DNA of 64,000 nucleotides from positions 75,813,571 through 75,877,570 of the forward strand of contig CM054183.1 in the NCBI GenBank assembly GCA_028829895.1, read 5' to 3'. Below, piece after piece: positions 1-11,307 of the stretch. Made by a program: the position numbers and the translations under genes. The notes beneath the pieces were generated by a model. That model worked only from the letters and a program-made list of their open reading frames with translations, searched no databases and was not told the DNA's origin. Every line of letters begins with the position of its first letter. The stretch's first letter is position 1. This DNA is from Sinotaia quadrata (Eukaryota > Mollusca > Gastropoda > Architaenioglossa > Viviparidae).

Positions 1-345
1 ATACTTTCGATATACTTTTAGAGATTACTTATATAAACCTACATTTTTGATATACCTTTAGAGCTTACTTATATAAACCCACACTTTAAACTCATCTTTA
101 GAGCTTACTTATATAAACCTTCACTTTTGATATACCTTTAGAGCTTACTTATATAAACTCACACTTTAAACTTATCTTTAGATCTTACTTTTATAAACCC
201 ACACTTTAAACTCATCTTTATTCTTACTTATTTATAGAAACCCACACTTACATAGTTTATATAAACCCATACTTTTGATATGCCTTTAGAGCTTACTTAT
301 ATAAACACACACTTTAAACTTTTCTTTAGAAATTAAGTAGGTCCT
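1..345. repeat. 40-bp minisatellite, about 8 copies
   Basis: Direct repeats with a core TAGAGCTTACTTATATAAAC recur about every 40 bp with many point changes. The array starts at or before the window edge, so its true length is unknown. Positions 346-752 after it are unique AT-rich DNA in which I see nothing. Confidence 0.85.
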
Positions 346-752
346 GGATTGTTAGGTTGAAAATTTGTATACATGTATAGTGGGTATTTGATACTTTTAA
401 AATTGACGCAATAGGTAGAGCAAAAACAGCATTCCCTCGTAACTTTCCGATAGATGTTCGAATACATTTTAAGTATTAAACCTAATATATTTGAAATGAA
501 ATGATATATACTGAGATACACTGGTTGACTTCATTTATAGTCGAATTTACAAGGAGATTAAATAGGTAGGCTTGTTTATTAAATAATATATTAAACTTGT
601 GGGAAGTCTTGCATACAAGGTGGATCTAAGAGCTTTCCCACAGGGAATTAACATAAACAGTAAAGGTCATTCCAGTCTGTCTAATCTAAGGGACACACCT
701 TCTAACATCAAAGTGGCTTGACTATAATTATGGGCATCATGTCAAGGGATGG

Positions 753-930
753 TTTCAAAAGTGTTATGGAGTCGTCAGCACGAGTATGTGAATATCAATT
801 TAAAGGACAGTTTCAAAAGTGTTATGGAGTCGTCAGCACGAGTATGTGAACATCAATTTAAAGGACAGTTTCAAAAGTTTTATGGAGGCATCAAAGGCTC
901 AGTATATGTACATCCAATTTAGAGGGACAG
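753..930. repeat. 58-bp tandem repeat, 3 copies
   Basis: The segment beginning TTTCAAAAGTGTTATGGAGT starts at 753, 811 and 869. The third copy is the most diverged. It lies left of the exon at 1439-1847, so it is probably intronic or 3' to it. Confidence 0.9.
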
Positions 931-935
931 TTTTA

Positions 936-1190
936 GATTAAGTTAATTGTATTTCCTTATAAAGTTAGAATAAGTTAATTGTATTTCCTTATAAAGTTAG
1001 AATAAGTTAATTGTATTTCCTTATAAAGTTAGAATAAGTTAATTGTATTTCCTTATAAAGTTAGAATAAGTTAATTGTATTTACTTATAAAGTTAGAATA
1101 AGTTAATTGTATTTCCTTATAAAGTTAGAATAAGTTAATTGTATTTACTTATAAAGTTAGAATAAGTTAATTGTATTTTCTTATAAAGTA
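936..1190. repeat. 32-bp minisatellite, 8 copies
   Basis: Near-perfect copies with a core AATAAGTTAATTGTATTTCC follow one another. The stretch 1191-1438 is unique apart from a short CA run near 1353-1367. Confidence 0.95.
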
Positions 1191-1438
1191 GAAACTGATG
1201 CTGACCATACTGCATAGAAACTCCCACAGAAGCTGAATAGAAATACTGTAGACTTAGACAAGCACTATATAAGTTTTGTAGGGCAATTGCACATTACAAA
1301 ATTTTATATAATCAAGGATATGTGAATCCATTCTATTTTTTTAAAATGCTTTGGACACACACACACACAAATGCGTACACATATACAATATACATGTCAT
1401 ATTCTGAAAACCACCTCTTGTATAAATAAAAAGCTGAC

Positions 1439-1847
1439 CTGTACTAAAGATCTCTCATCAGATTGCTCTAAATTATCTCTAAGAGGAAACTGAACCCACA
1501 CTTGAACCCTTCCACGATGCACTAAGAGCACCAACTTGGTGACATTTTGATCTGTGTGCGTGGTGTATGGGCAGGTGTAGCCACTAATTCTGGTTTGAAA
1601 GGATTCTACCTTTATCTCTTTCCATACTGTATCGGTAGGTTTGAAAACTATGGTTTTAGGAGTAAATCCTTCCAGTATTCCCATGCCCTCAGTTAAGGGA
1701 TTTCTTTTTCTGTCCAAACAGTCTTGACCTACCTGGATGATGCGAGAGTAATTGTGCACCACGTTTTTATGAACCCGTTGGTACATCTCTTTCAGGCACC
1801 TGAAGGTCTCGGACAGTTCCATCTTGTTTCTGGTTGTGAGGGGATGA
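1439..1847 (-). CDS. Internal exon of unrecognised gene (136 codons)
   Basis: Minus-strand exon bounded by a good acceptor (polypyrimidine tract then TGCTGCAG) at 1848 and a donor CAG|GTCAGC at 1438. It is open throughout, starting with one base of a split codon and ending in phase 0, and encodes 136 residues of ordinary globular composition. Landmarks are MELSETFRCLKEMYQRVH near the start and YTCPYTTHTDQNVTKLVLLV then VQVWVQFPLRDNLEQ near the end. Its one-base start phase fits the exon at 3551-3636, which ends with two bases, so I place them in one gene. I do not recognise the family. The C-terminal exons would lie left of the window. An open frame running on into the 1879-2205 repeat on this strand is intron read-through, not coding. 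Confidence 0.65.
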
Positions 1848-1878
1848 CTGCAGCAAGAAAACAGAACACAATACAGGA

Positions 1879-2205
1879 GACGGTTCAAAGTGAACAGTGA
1901 AAACTCACGACACTTGAGACGATTCAAAGTGAACAGTGAAAACACACGACACATAAGACGGTTCAAAGTGAACAGTGAAAACTCACGACACATGAGACGG
2001 TTCAAAGTGAACAGTGAAAACACACAATACAGGAGACGGTTCAAAGTGAACAGTGAAAACACACAATACAGGAGACGGTTCAAAGTGAACAGTGAAAACA
2101 CACGACACATGAGACGGTTCAAAGTGAACAGTGAAAACACACGACACATGAGAAGGTTCAAAGTGAACAGGGAAATACACGACACATGAGACGGTTCAAA
2201 GTTAA
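1879..2205. repeat. 39-bp minisatellite, about 8 copies
   Basis: Unit core GACGGTTCAAAGTGAACAGT. The unit is a multiple of three, so both strands stay open and give false reading frames. It sits in the intron directly upstream of the acceptor at 1848. Confidence 0.95.
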
Positions 2206-2334
2206 ACAATAAAACAACTAACAGAAAATAAATGCTAATTAAGGCCTCAAAGACTAATATTGAAATACTATATTAAAGCTCATCAAATAGTATTATTTAC
2301 AACATTTTTGAAAGGTAACGTGGCTAGCTAACGG

Positions 2335-2530
2335 CTATTTTGATACACACTGCTTGCCTTCTTGTATTTTGCACTACGTAGTAACACTAGAAAATAACGA
2401 CTATTTTGATACACACTGCTTGCCTTCTTGTATTTTGCACTACGTAGTAACACTAGAAAATAACGACTATTTTGATACACACTGCTTGCCTTCTTGTATT
2501 TTGCACTACGTAGTAACACTGGAAAATAAA
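2335..2530. repeat. 66-bp tandem repeat, 3 copies
   Basis: Copies start at about 2335, 2401 and 2467 and contain CTTCTTGTATTTTGCACTAC. They are almost identical, so the duplication is recent. The open frames on both strands follow from the multiple-of-three unit. The stretch 2531-3029 is unique, and I see no gene in it. Confidence 0.95.
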
Positions 2531-3029
2531 AGAGATGTCAACAATTGGCACCTGGAGTAGCTAGACTAAAAACAACAAGAGAACAGTGAATCCCAAATGA
2601 AAAGTATACACACTTGCGTTAATACACCAGGAGGAAACTTCTGGCTGTATGTATATAACTTTCAACGAGAGCTAGTGACTAGTGATCACATGAATTACGA
2701 AGTATTCTGCCTTTAAAGTCAGTGAACTTGAATTTCCACTGTCTATTGCTTAGTTGCTAGCTTAAAGACGATCAGCAGTTTAAAGCATTCCAATTTTATG
2801 ATTACCTAGCCAATATCTCTTGGATTTTGTGGTGGTGATAAAAACACAATAACTCATACTCATCATCATTTCCTACAGCTAGCTATAATGACTGTGATTT
2901 GGGTGTCAGCAATAGAATATAGCTATAAACAGTCATCAGATAGCCAGACACAGAGTAATCTCATAGCCATAAATAGAGTTATCACATAGCCAGAGAGTTA
3001 TAACATAGCCACAGAGTCATTATATAGCC

Positions 3030-3482
3030 ATAAATAGTGCTGCTGCTGTACAGATCTGCTGTTGTACATGACTGTTGCTGTACATAACTACTGTTGTACA
3101 TGACTGTTGCTATACAGAACTGCTGTTGTACACGACTCTTGCGATATAGAATTGTTGTTGTACATGACTATTGCTGTACATAACTGCTGTTGCTGTACAT
3201 AACTGAGTTGTACATGACTTGTTGCTGTACAGAACTGCTGTTGTACATGACTCTTGCGATATAGAACTGTTATACACGACTGTTGCTGTACACTCCTGTT
3301 GTTGTACATGACTGTTGCTGTACATAACTGCTGTTGTACTTGACTGTTGCTGTACAGAACTGCTGTTGTACATGACTGTTGCTGTACATAACTGCTGTTG
3401 TACTTGACTGCTGCTGTACAGAACTGCTGTTGTACATGACTGTTGCTGTACAGAACTGCTGTTGTACATGACTTGTTGCGTT
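3030..3482. repeat. About 32-bp minisatellite, about 14 copies
   Basis: Alternating half-units (CTGTTGTACATGACTGTTGC and its variants) form a compound array about 450 bp long. It ends just left of the exon at 3551-3636, so it is probably in that gene's first intron. Confidence 0.9.
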
Positions 3483-3550
3483 TAACGCAAGACAATATGT
3501 CGGACAGCGCATGCGGATTATAGTTTCACGTGTGTTTCGCTCACATTCAC

Positions 3551-3636
3551 CCCAGAAGCCGCAATAGACCTTTCATCTTCATGATGTTCTCAGTCTTGGG
3601 CTGCCTCTGGAAGATCCCCACAGCCTCGCGGTGCAT
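3551..3636 (-). CDS. Probable first coding exon of gene at 1439-3636
   Basis: The ATG at 3636 opens a frame of 28 codons plus two bases ending at a donor GG|GTGAAT. The encoded start is MHREAVGIFQRQPKTEN, then a Met/Lys/Leu-rich stretch. The two leftover bases (GG) join the single T at the start of the 1847 exon to make Gly, keeping the frame open. The region is locally GC-rich, unlike its surroundings. The open frame continues upstream of the ATG without another Met, and an acceptor-like TTCCGCCAG lies about 25 bp upstream, so this could instead be an internal exon. Confidence 0.5.
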
Positions 3637-3717
3637 CAGAGGTGGAAGGCAGGAGGACTGGCGGAAGGGGGGTGAAACAGGTCGCAACTATTTGGCGTGC
3701 ACCCTCAACCGCCCTCA

Positions 3718-3750
3718 CATCGTGACGTCACATGCTATGTTGCTATGGTG
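3718..3750 (-). promoter_or_regulatory. CRE and X-box-like sites upstream of 3636 ATG
   Basis: A perfect palindromic CRE (TGACGTCA) is at 3723-3730, and GTTGCTATGG, like an RFX X-box half-site, is at 3739-3748. They lie 87-112 bp upstream of the presumed minus-strand start in the only GC-rich patch nearby, as expected for a promoter. Single short motifs are weak evidence. Confidence 0.35.
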
Positions 3751-3759
3751 AGAAGTCAA

Positions 3760-5820
3760 TCTGGCAAGTGAACGAGAGCTCTGATTTCTTTCAGAAATAT
3801 TGATTTTCAATACCGAAATAAATGCATGTATACAAATCTTTGAAAGTTTAAATTTTGCGGTCTTGATACTAAGAATAGGAATTACTCATTTCATAGGGAT
3901 TCATTCTTATATGAGGCTGACCTAGATTCCATTTCACTTTAAAATAAATAGAGTTTAAAGATGAAAGATACTAAAAATGCTTAAAGATTAATATAACAAG
4001 AAAGAACTTAAAGATTAAAATAACTAGAGAGAGAGAGAGAGAGAGTTTAAAGATTAATATAATTAGAAAGAACTTAAAGATTAAAATAACTGTATAGAAC
4101 TTAAAGATTAAAATAACTAGAAATAACTTAAACATTAAAATAACTGGATAGAACTTAAAGATTAAAATAACTATAGAGAGTCTCAGTGGGTGATAGAATA
4201 AGATAAATGCTGATTCAAAGAGGAATCTTGAAAGCTGTGAAGATATATTAAAACAAATTATGTATTTTTGATAACCTTTTTTCCCGTATTATTAACTGTT
4301 TCTTTCACATACAGGTTTTCCCCAATCTTGTGCACCCACTGAGAAACTTCCATTGAAGATTAAAGCTTGGGCAGAAAATAGTTGTTTATGTGTTCAGGGA
4401 AAGTAAGTTAGATCACAGGTGAAGGTCACGCCCAAAACCAGATACTAACTACCCATGTATGGTCATTTGCTTACTGGGCAATGACATAGTGCTAAAATGT
4501 TAGTTGACCTTTATTTCATAGGTCAAACTGCCTGAATGAGTTGGCTCTCGTTAGACACACTGATCAAGAGATAGTGCCCACACGCCAGGGGTGATAAACT
4601 GCATCCACGATGACAGTGCCTAAGAAGACACATAGTGGCCTTGATTTTCTCTTTAATTGAATTTTCTTGTTGAATTGATTCTATGTATTTTGTATTGTAA
4701 ATGTGTGTAGAATATTCTTGTGAATTTTACTGCTGTTGATGTAATCCATTTTTCTTTACAGAAGCTAAGTGGCATAGCGATATACATTGTAATGTGGTGA
4801 GAAATGCCACATGTATGTAGTTGTATTACCGTTGATTAATTGTTATCACGGGAGAGTTAACACGCACTGCATGGTCACTAGCTAAATTGTATTATGAGCA
4901 ACTATAGAGTAATGAAGGAAATATATATTGTAAAGATTTTATACATTTGAATTTCCATGTAATGTAAACTATGAATTAGTAAGATTGTAAAGAGTGATTA
5001 TCGCTGCTGCCACAAAGCCCATAAAGTCATTATCACACACAAAGCTGTAAAATAAACAACCATGTATTTTCAGCCGGTCCTGAGTTTACTCTTGACTCTA
5101 AACTAGACTGCTAAAAATGCCGTATTTAATGTGGGAATTCCGTCACCAAGCGCAAAGCCCATAACAAGTCACTGAGCGAGCAAGCATCATGCTGAATCCT
5201 TACTACAGCCTTGCTTGAACCGCAAGGGGCTGCCAGGTCGTCATGTGATGTCAGCATGCATCGGAACGAACGAGAACGAACTGCGTCCATCTGGACAATA
5301 ATAGAAAGTTAAGTCTAAAACGATCAGGAATAGACTTATGGTGTGGAGAGTAAATTGACTTACTGGGTCACGCAATATCACTTTGTATTTGCGGAAATCG
5401 AATTGTTCATTTTCTTGTTTTTCAAATTTAATTTTATTGTTATTAAATTTTATTGTTAAATCTCTTAATTATTATCTCGCTATGTTATTACATAAGTGTT
5501 TGTAATTGACCGGAAGTGATATGCCAACTGGGGGCCAAGCCAGAAATAAAAGAATAAAGAACTATACATATTAATCTATAATAAAGGGAAGATAACATTG
5601 TTGGCAAAGAAGTCAACTAACTTATCTGACTGTCGTGAACAATCAGGCTGAGATTGTGGCATTTGAAAGGGAGATAAGTTAGGCAAGTCCTGCTGTCACT
5701 AATGTTAGGAATTATCCAATAAATTAATATTGATAATTACTGCCTAAATTAGGACAAATTAAAGGAAAACTGGACATTTGACAAAAGTCTATAACACTAA
5801 AGAAACGAACATACTTAAGA
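3760..5820. other. Mostly unique spacer, one degenerate repeat
   Basis: From 3955 to 4170 the words AACTTAAAGATTAAAATAAC recur about every 26-30 bp, with a short GA run inside. The rest is unique. 5150-5320 is less AT-rich than its surroundings, but I find no convincing open frame or promoter in it. Confidence 0.5.
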
Positions 5821-5879
5821 AGGTTGAAGACATTTAAGAATGAACACGCATTGAATGAAGTTCTATGCTTGAAGAGTGA

Positions 5880-6090
5880 CTGTTACCTGTACGTTATTCT
5901 GGCGCACTCTATTGACAGTAGCGACTGTTACCTGTACGTTATTCTGGCGCACTCTATTGACAGTAGTGACTGTTACATGTACGTTATTCTGGTGCACTCT
6001 ATTGACAGTAGTGACTGTTACCTGTACGTTATTCTGGCGCACTCTATTGACAGTAGTGACTGTTACCTGTACGTTATTCTGGCGCATTCT
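5880..6090. repeat. 45-bp minisatellite made from an exon-intron border
   Basis: The unit CCTGTACGTTATTCTGGCGC plus 25 bp starts at 5886, 5931, 5976, 6021 and 6066. On the minus strand each copy carries AACGTACAG|GTAACAG, the same donor sequence that ends the exon at 6067-6233. The rightmost copy is the exon border itself and the others lie in the intron. Confidence 0.9.
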
Positions 6091-6233
6091 ATCGACAGAT
6101 CCAGGCGGTATTGGCTTTCTTCGATTTCTTTGTTCACTCTTTTACGTTTATCCTTGATTGATTCCGGCTTTACTAATGGACTCCACCGGTCGTAGTTCGG
6201 ATCCATCCTGTCCAGGCGTTTAGTCATGTTCAT
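6067..6233 (-). CDS. Charged helical exon, unrecognised gene
   Basis: Starting at the ATG at 6233, the frame encodes 55 residues plus two bases: MNMTKRLDRMDPNYDRWSPL, then a Lys/Glu-rich stretch including KDKRKRVNKEIEES. It ends at the donor CAG|GTAACA. If the donor is not used, translation stops one codon later (TAA). An acceptor-like CTTGTAG lies about 20 bp upstream of the ATG, so it may be internal. Its two-base end phase would also fit the exon at 1847, so it could be an alternative first exon of that gene. Composition and sharp borders suggest real coding. I do not recognise the family. Confidence 0.45.
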
Positions 6234-6884
6234 GATGCAATGTAAATGGCTACAAGACTACAGTAGTTCAAATTCGGATGTTTAGCTGGTAAAGGTGGGC
6301 ACAGAAGAGTACTAGTCATCAAGTGTCAACGAGTCATAGAGGACACAAGGTCTGAAGAAAGAAAACACAGCTATACTTGATTATAACTAACAGTTAACAA
6401 TTGAAATTGTCTTATTTTGAATTTACAGACAGTTATATATATATATATATATATATATTGCTGTATTTGGTTGATAGTGAAAGAAATTACTGTACTAGGC
6501 TGTTAGCAAAAGACACTACTAGGATGTTAGTGAAAGACAATGCTGTACTCAGCTGTTAGCCAGAGGCTCTCCTCTGCTTGGCTGTTAGCGAAAGACACTA
6601 CTATACTACGATGTTATACTAGGCTAATGATAGTAAAGGAAGGTAAATACGTCACTAAGGCTATTAATAAGTGTTGTAAACACAAAAATTTGCTAATGTA
6701 GCATTACAATGAGACAAGCAATTATAATAACCAAAGTAAATTAAGTACTTATCTCTGCTTAGGAAGTCATGTGACAAGTTTAAGGATTCTTAAAACGGTT
6801 ATAAAATAAAATCATTTGTATAGTGGAGACAACATTGAAAAATAGTTTCATCACTAGGCCTACACATACCTGTCAAAATGATAG
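6234..6884. other. Unique spacer with TA run and short repeats
   Basis: A TA run lies at about 6437-6460, and degenerate copies of GCTGTTAGCGAAAGACACTA at 6475-6620. No gene seen. Confidence 0.5.
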
Positions 6885-7640
6885 GCCTACAATTGCTACT
6901 CTGATTGCCAGATTTACAAATGCTACTCTGATTGCTAGATTTACAAATGCTACTCTGATTGCCAGATTTACAAATGCTACTCTGATTGCCAGATTTACAA
7001 ATGCTACTCTGATTGCCAGATTTACAAATGCTACTCTGATTGCCAGATTTACAAATGCTACTCTGATTGCTAGATTTACAAATGCTACTCTGATTGCCAG
7101 GGCTACAAATGCTACTCTGATTGCCAGGGCTACAAATGCTATTCTTTACCAGATCCATAAATGCTACTCTAATTACCAGGCCTACAAATGCTACTCTGAA
7201 AACTAAGCTTACAGCTGTTACAAGGCCTACAAATTCTACTCTAAATATTAGGTCTGCGCGTATTACTTTGATTACTAGGTCTACAAATATTACTTTAAAT
7301 ACTCTGTCTGGGATGCTATTCTAAGTACCAGTCTACTATTCTGATTACCAGGTCTATAAATACTTCTCTAAATGCTCGGTCTGATAATGCTATTCTGGAA
7401 ACCAGGCCTGCTATTCTGATTACCAGATCTATAAATACTACTTTTAATACCAAGTCTACAAATTTTACTCTCATTCACGAGCCTGCAAATGCAGGTTATG
7501 AGGTTTACACATACTATGCTGATTACAAGGCTTACAAAAAAATATTATACGGAATACCAGGCCTACATATGTTACTTATTTGCCTGGTCTACAAATGCTC
7601 AATATACCAGGCCTACAAATGCAACTCTGATTGTCAGGCA
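6885..7640. repeat. 27-bp minisatellite, regular then degenerate
   Basis: About ten regular copies of ACAAATGCTACTCTGATTGC plus 7 bp run to about 7150, and then the same motif decays over another 500 bp. The unit is nine codons, so both strands look open (a NATLIARFT repeat on the plus strand). I treat these as non-coding. The stretch 7641-8050 is AT-rich without a gene. Confidence 0.95.
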
Positions 7641-8050
7641 TTCACATGCTATTAAATTAAAACTATTATATGTATAGCTATTGTAGATGTGTGCAATTAA
7701 ACTACTGTATGCATGGTAGTAGTGTTTATACAATTAAAACTACTAGTACTATTCGTACAGCTAATGTAGTTTCAATCATTGTGTGTGTAGCTAGTGTTAT
7801 TTTATGCAATTAAAAGTACGCTATCTATATAAGCAGTACATCTTTAGCTAGTGCTGTTTTGAGCAATTAGAACTTCTATATATAGAGTTAAAGCTGGCTT
7901 TTTGCACGAAAATTCTGTTGATTTTATTTGTTATCTAACAGACTCTAACTTGATAACGCATTTAAATTTTCTGAATAAATTATGAGAATAAATACATTTA
8001 CATTTAGGTCTTTGTTTTATTTACAAAATAATAATTTTAGAGATATTTAC

Positions 8051-8202
8051 CATGCGAAAGGTGTTTTGTCCGCATTCTGGCCAGATTTCGCAGCCTCAGT
8101 TCTGGTGTTAAGGAAGAAACTGTCACTGGAAGACTTAGGGATTGTTTTCTTACTAATTTACTTGAGTGACGTAGGCTTTGACGGAATTTTGTCGTCAAAT
8201 GT
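8051..8202 (-). CDS. Possible internal exon, unrecognised
   Basis: A minus-strand open segment between an acceptor-like GCGTCACAG and a donor CATG|GTAAAT encodes a basic, Ser/Arg/Leu-rich peptide (includes LPVTVSSLTPELRLRNLA). The frame is open upstream to about 8303 with two other AG acceptors, so the left border is uncertain. No family is recognised and no neighbour exon is clearly linked. Confidence 0.25.
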
Positions 8203-8204
8203 CT

Positions 8205-9780
8205 GTGACGCAAAACCGTGAAGTCACTGAATGAACCTAGAGACTGTAAGTAAACTATGATTTTGTTTGTCATCTCGAGTAAAAACTTGACAACAAGAAG
8301 CACGTCACGAGTAATGGCGCATTCATCTTTGTCCAGCTCTGGTCAAGGCCAGCCGTTCTGCTGACTCGAGCACACTCAACATCAATAAGCACATCGTGCG
8401 TCATAGCGCATTCATGACTGGACAAAATCAAAGACTGATACCAGTAAGCAATATGATAATGTTCTCACGCGTCTTCTATAAACATAAAACAGAGCTGCAA
8501 GCACCAGACAGGAACAATAGCGGAACCCTTGACTTGCTGTGTTTTTTGCGAAGAATAAGAGGGTAGCCTACATTTTGCAGTTAAAACATCCCTCTAGGGA
8601 TAAAGGAATAGATAGTTATATCTGCACAAAGTAACTAATGCTTATTTCAATAGTAACAATTAAAGATGGTTCTAGGGAGTAATATATACATCGTTCTTTC
8701 TGCGTATTAAGTTATTACTTTTAAAAGTTAAACATTTACCTTAAAATAACTTTTTTAAACGCATCAATTGATCTCTATTCGTGCTGCTTGGTTATGCAAT
8801 TTCTATTTGTCTTACAAGCATATGCATACATCTATTTCAACAATACATTTTTATAATACGATGGATGTGTTAAATGACAGTAATTAAAATTAATTTAATT
8901 AATTAAAACATTATTTCTCCCACATTTATTTAATATAAAATCGACATAAAATTAATTAAAATAATTAAAATTGCTTACAGTAATTAAAACATATTTCCCC
9001 CACATTTATTTAATATAAAATCGACACCCTGAAAACAATCTTTGCAAAGTTTGGTTGTCAGTGCCAGTCCTAGATTATACTCGTCAGTTGCCATTTCGGT
9101 TTTCAACACGTGACAACGAGATCTCCAAGAAGAGGGTGGGAATAATAGCAATAGCAAACAGTAACTGAATAAAAATTTTAAAAATAATTTTAATTTTATA
9201 CTTACTGACGTTACATTACATTTAATTATCGATAGCAAAACGCTATTAATGTACAAGTGCAAAGTATTAGACTTAGATCAAACTATTATAACTTAAAATA
9301 GTAAAAGTGATTTAATGTGCAGTTGTAAGCATTGGAACTAGATCAAATTATTATTATTTAACTATAGTCAAGGTCAATTAATGTACATGTCCAAGTGTTG
9401 GATTAGATAAGCTTAATATCACTTAAGTGTAATAAAAGTCATTCAATATACAGTTGCAAGAATAATTTTAGAATAAAATCAGTTTCAGTAAAAGAGTCAG
9501 AAAGTAAATTTTAATATCAATTTTGTATGTGGCAAAATTAATATACAGTTACACAAATAAATAGTGCAAAAATGTCATCACTTTTATACAGAAACGCTCT
9601 TGTGATAAATGTTTACGACTGAATGTATACGTGTTATCAGAAAATAGCTTCACATACTTTTAATGCCAAACATAGTTACATTAATAACAGTTTTTAACAT
9701 GTCACTTGTGTCAATAAAAACATTTTGATTACGCCTTATTGTAGACGTAATAGCACATTCTTTTGTACTTTGCGATGTGT
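8205..9780. other. Spacer with one weak first-exon candidate
   Basis: At 9094 on the minus strand an ATG in good context (GAAATGG) starts MATDEYNLGLALTTKLCKDC, with an E-box CACGTG just upstream and a weak donor-like GGTGTCG. The frame stops at 8984. An open minus-strand segment at about 8275-8455 has no good borders. The rest is AT-rich and repeats AATTAATTAAAA-like words. I do not claim a gene here. Confidence 0.25.
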
Positions 9781-9784
9781 ATAA

Positions 9785-9842
<58 letters not shown>
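9785..9842. repeat. GT dinucleotide microsatellite
   Basis: About 27 GT units in a row. Confidence 0.98.
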
Positions 9843-10219
9843 GCATATTTTACATTTTTTTGTAGGTATTAGTTTTCTAGTTTATTTCTATCTTTTTCTC
9901 TTCCCGTTCTAGTTTCTTTCCCTAGTTTTCTTAAAAGTTATTTTTCTAGTTCTCTACTTCTAGTTCTTTTCCTGGTTCATTTCAAATTCCTTGTCTTCAT
10001 TTAGTTTGTGAATCCTTTCTAGACATGATGTGATGAAATGAAGGTGACTGGCGCATTTCGTGGTTTAGAGAAATGAAAGCAGCATTATACATCGTTTCCA
10101 TAAAGTTTTATGACTCAGACAAATATCGTGTCAGGTTAAGAGTGTCTCAAGTTCTCAACTATGTCAAATACGTTTCATTACAGAAAAACATACTACAGTT
10201 AGTCTATAATTGAAGTTTG

Positions 10220-10225
10220 TTTATT
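10220..10225 (-). terminator. Poly(A) signal AATAAA
   Basis: AATAAA on the minus strand lies 23 bases past the stop codon at 10249 of the acidic-repeat gene. This is close for a 3' UTR but supports that exon being terminal. Confidence 0.5.
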
Positions 10226-10248
10226 ACATTCTGAAAAAAAATATAGAC

Positions 10249-11307
10249 TTATGGGGTTTGCTTTGCAGATGGCAGAATTTGGCGGCAGACGACAAGGGAC
10301 TTCTTCAGGTAGTGGAGACGATCCACAAGCCTACCTATGAGAGGAATGTAACGCTCAGGCGCCATTTTCTCCGCCGTGCTGTCTGCATGCATACTTCTCC
10401 GCGCTCGAGGTTTGCTGTTCCAGGCTCGGTAGTCTAACTTTGCTCTAAATGTTTCCAGTTCCGCTAAAAGGCCTCGTCTAACACGTCCCTCAGTATTAGT
10501 TCCTCGTTCATCAGTGTCATTATCGCGTTTCTCAGTGTCAGTAACACGTCTATCATTATCAGTTACACGTCTCTCAGTGTCATTATCATGTCCACTAGTG
10601 TCAGTTACGCGTCCTTCAGTGTCAGTAACATGTCCATCACTATCAGTTACTCGTCTCTCGGTGTAATTATGGTGACCACCAGTATCAGTTACACGTCCCT
10701 CAGTGTCAGTAACGCGTCCATCAGTATCAGTTACACGTCCCTCAGTGTCAGTAACGCGTCCATCAGTGTCAGTTACACGTCTCTCGGTGTCGTTATCGCG
10801 TCCCTCAGTATTGGTTACATGTCCAGAGTCAGTCACACGTTCATCAGTGTCAGTAACAATTTTATCAGTGTCAGGCCTTTCGTATGAAGATTCGATAATC
10901 TGTTTCTCGTCCTCTTGTGAATCGTCGTATACAATCTCTTCAGTCTTTCCAGCAGAATCGTCATTTTCATTTTTCTCAAATGTGTCATTTTCAATAAGCT
11001 CTTGGTCGTCCGATTCATTGCCGTAATGTTCTCCTTCAGTCTGTGAAATTACTTTCTCATCTTGGTCACTTTCAGTGATATTTTTACCGCTACTGCCTAT
11101 ACTACTGCCATTCATTTCAGAGGCAGCAGTAGATTGCACAGTTAAGCCACTATGTTGTTTTAACGTGTCATCTTGGAATGTTTGACTCGTCCACTGGAAG
11201 GAATTGTCATCTCCGATCTTGACATTTTCTTCTGTGGCTTTGTTTCCGTCACCATTTACATCACTGTCAGCCATCGGGCTTGTGTCGCCCTCAAGACGTT
11301 TCCGAAC
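10249..11307 (-). CDS. Exon 2 of acidic-repeat precursor
   Basis: A 353-codon frame runs from the acceptor-like ATGATGTAG at 11308 to the stop at 10249, followed by AATAAA. A Met in good context (CCGATGGCTGAC) at 11274 could start a cytoplasmic or nuclear 341-aa form if the upstream exon is not used. The heptad-coding part (about 10480-10860) is a 21-bp tandem repeat with strong codon-position constraint: changes mostly swap Asp, Glu and Gly. That argues for real coding, unlike the non-coding arrays around it. The acceptor's pyrimidine tract is only moderate. Confidence 0.6.
   Translation of the reverse strand, partial: VRKRLEGDTSPMADSDVNGDGNKATEENVKIGDDNSFQWTSQTFQDDTLKQHSGLTVQSTAASEMNGSSIGSSGKNITESDQDEKVISQTEGEHYGNESDDQELIENDTFEKNENDDSAGKTEEIVYDDSQEDEKQIIESSYERPDTDKIVTDTDERVTDSGHVTNTEGRDNDTERRVTDTDGRVTDTEGRVTDTDGRVTDTEGRVTDTGGHHNYTERRVTDSDGHVTDTEGRVTDTSGHDNDTERRVTDNDRRVTDTEKRDNDTDERGTNTEGRVRRGLLAELETFRAKLDYRAWNSKPRARRSMHADSTAEKMAPERYIPLIGRLVDRLHYLKKSLVVCRQILPSAKQTP

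Noticed and set aside
1890..2189. Open plus and minus frames over the 39-bp array
   Set aside because: The unit is a multiple of three, so openness on both strands is automatic. The real exon ends at 1847.
6823..7206. 127-codon plus frame with NATLIARFT repeat
   Set aside because: 27-bp minisatellite, with a matching open minus frame and gradual decay to the right. No splice or codon evidence.
8984..9262. 92-codon minus frame with hydrophobic start
   Set aside because: No good splice borders and AT-rich composition. Only the short ATG segment at 9094 was kept, as a weak candidate.
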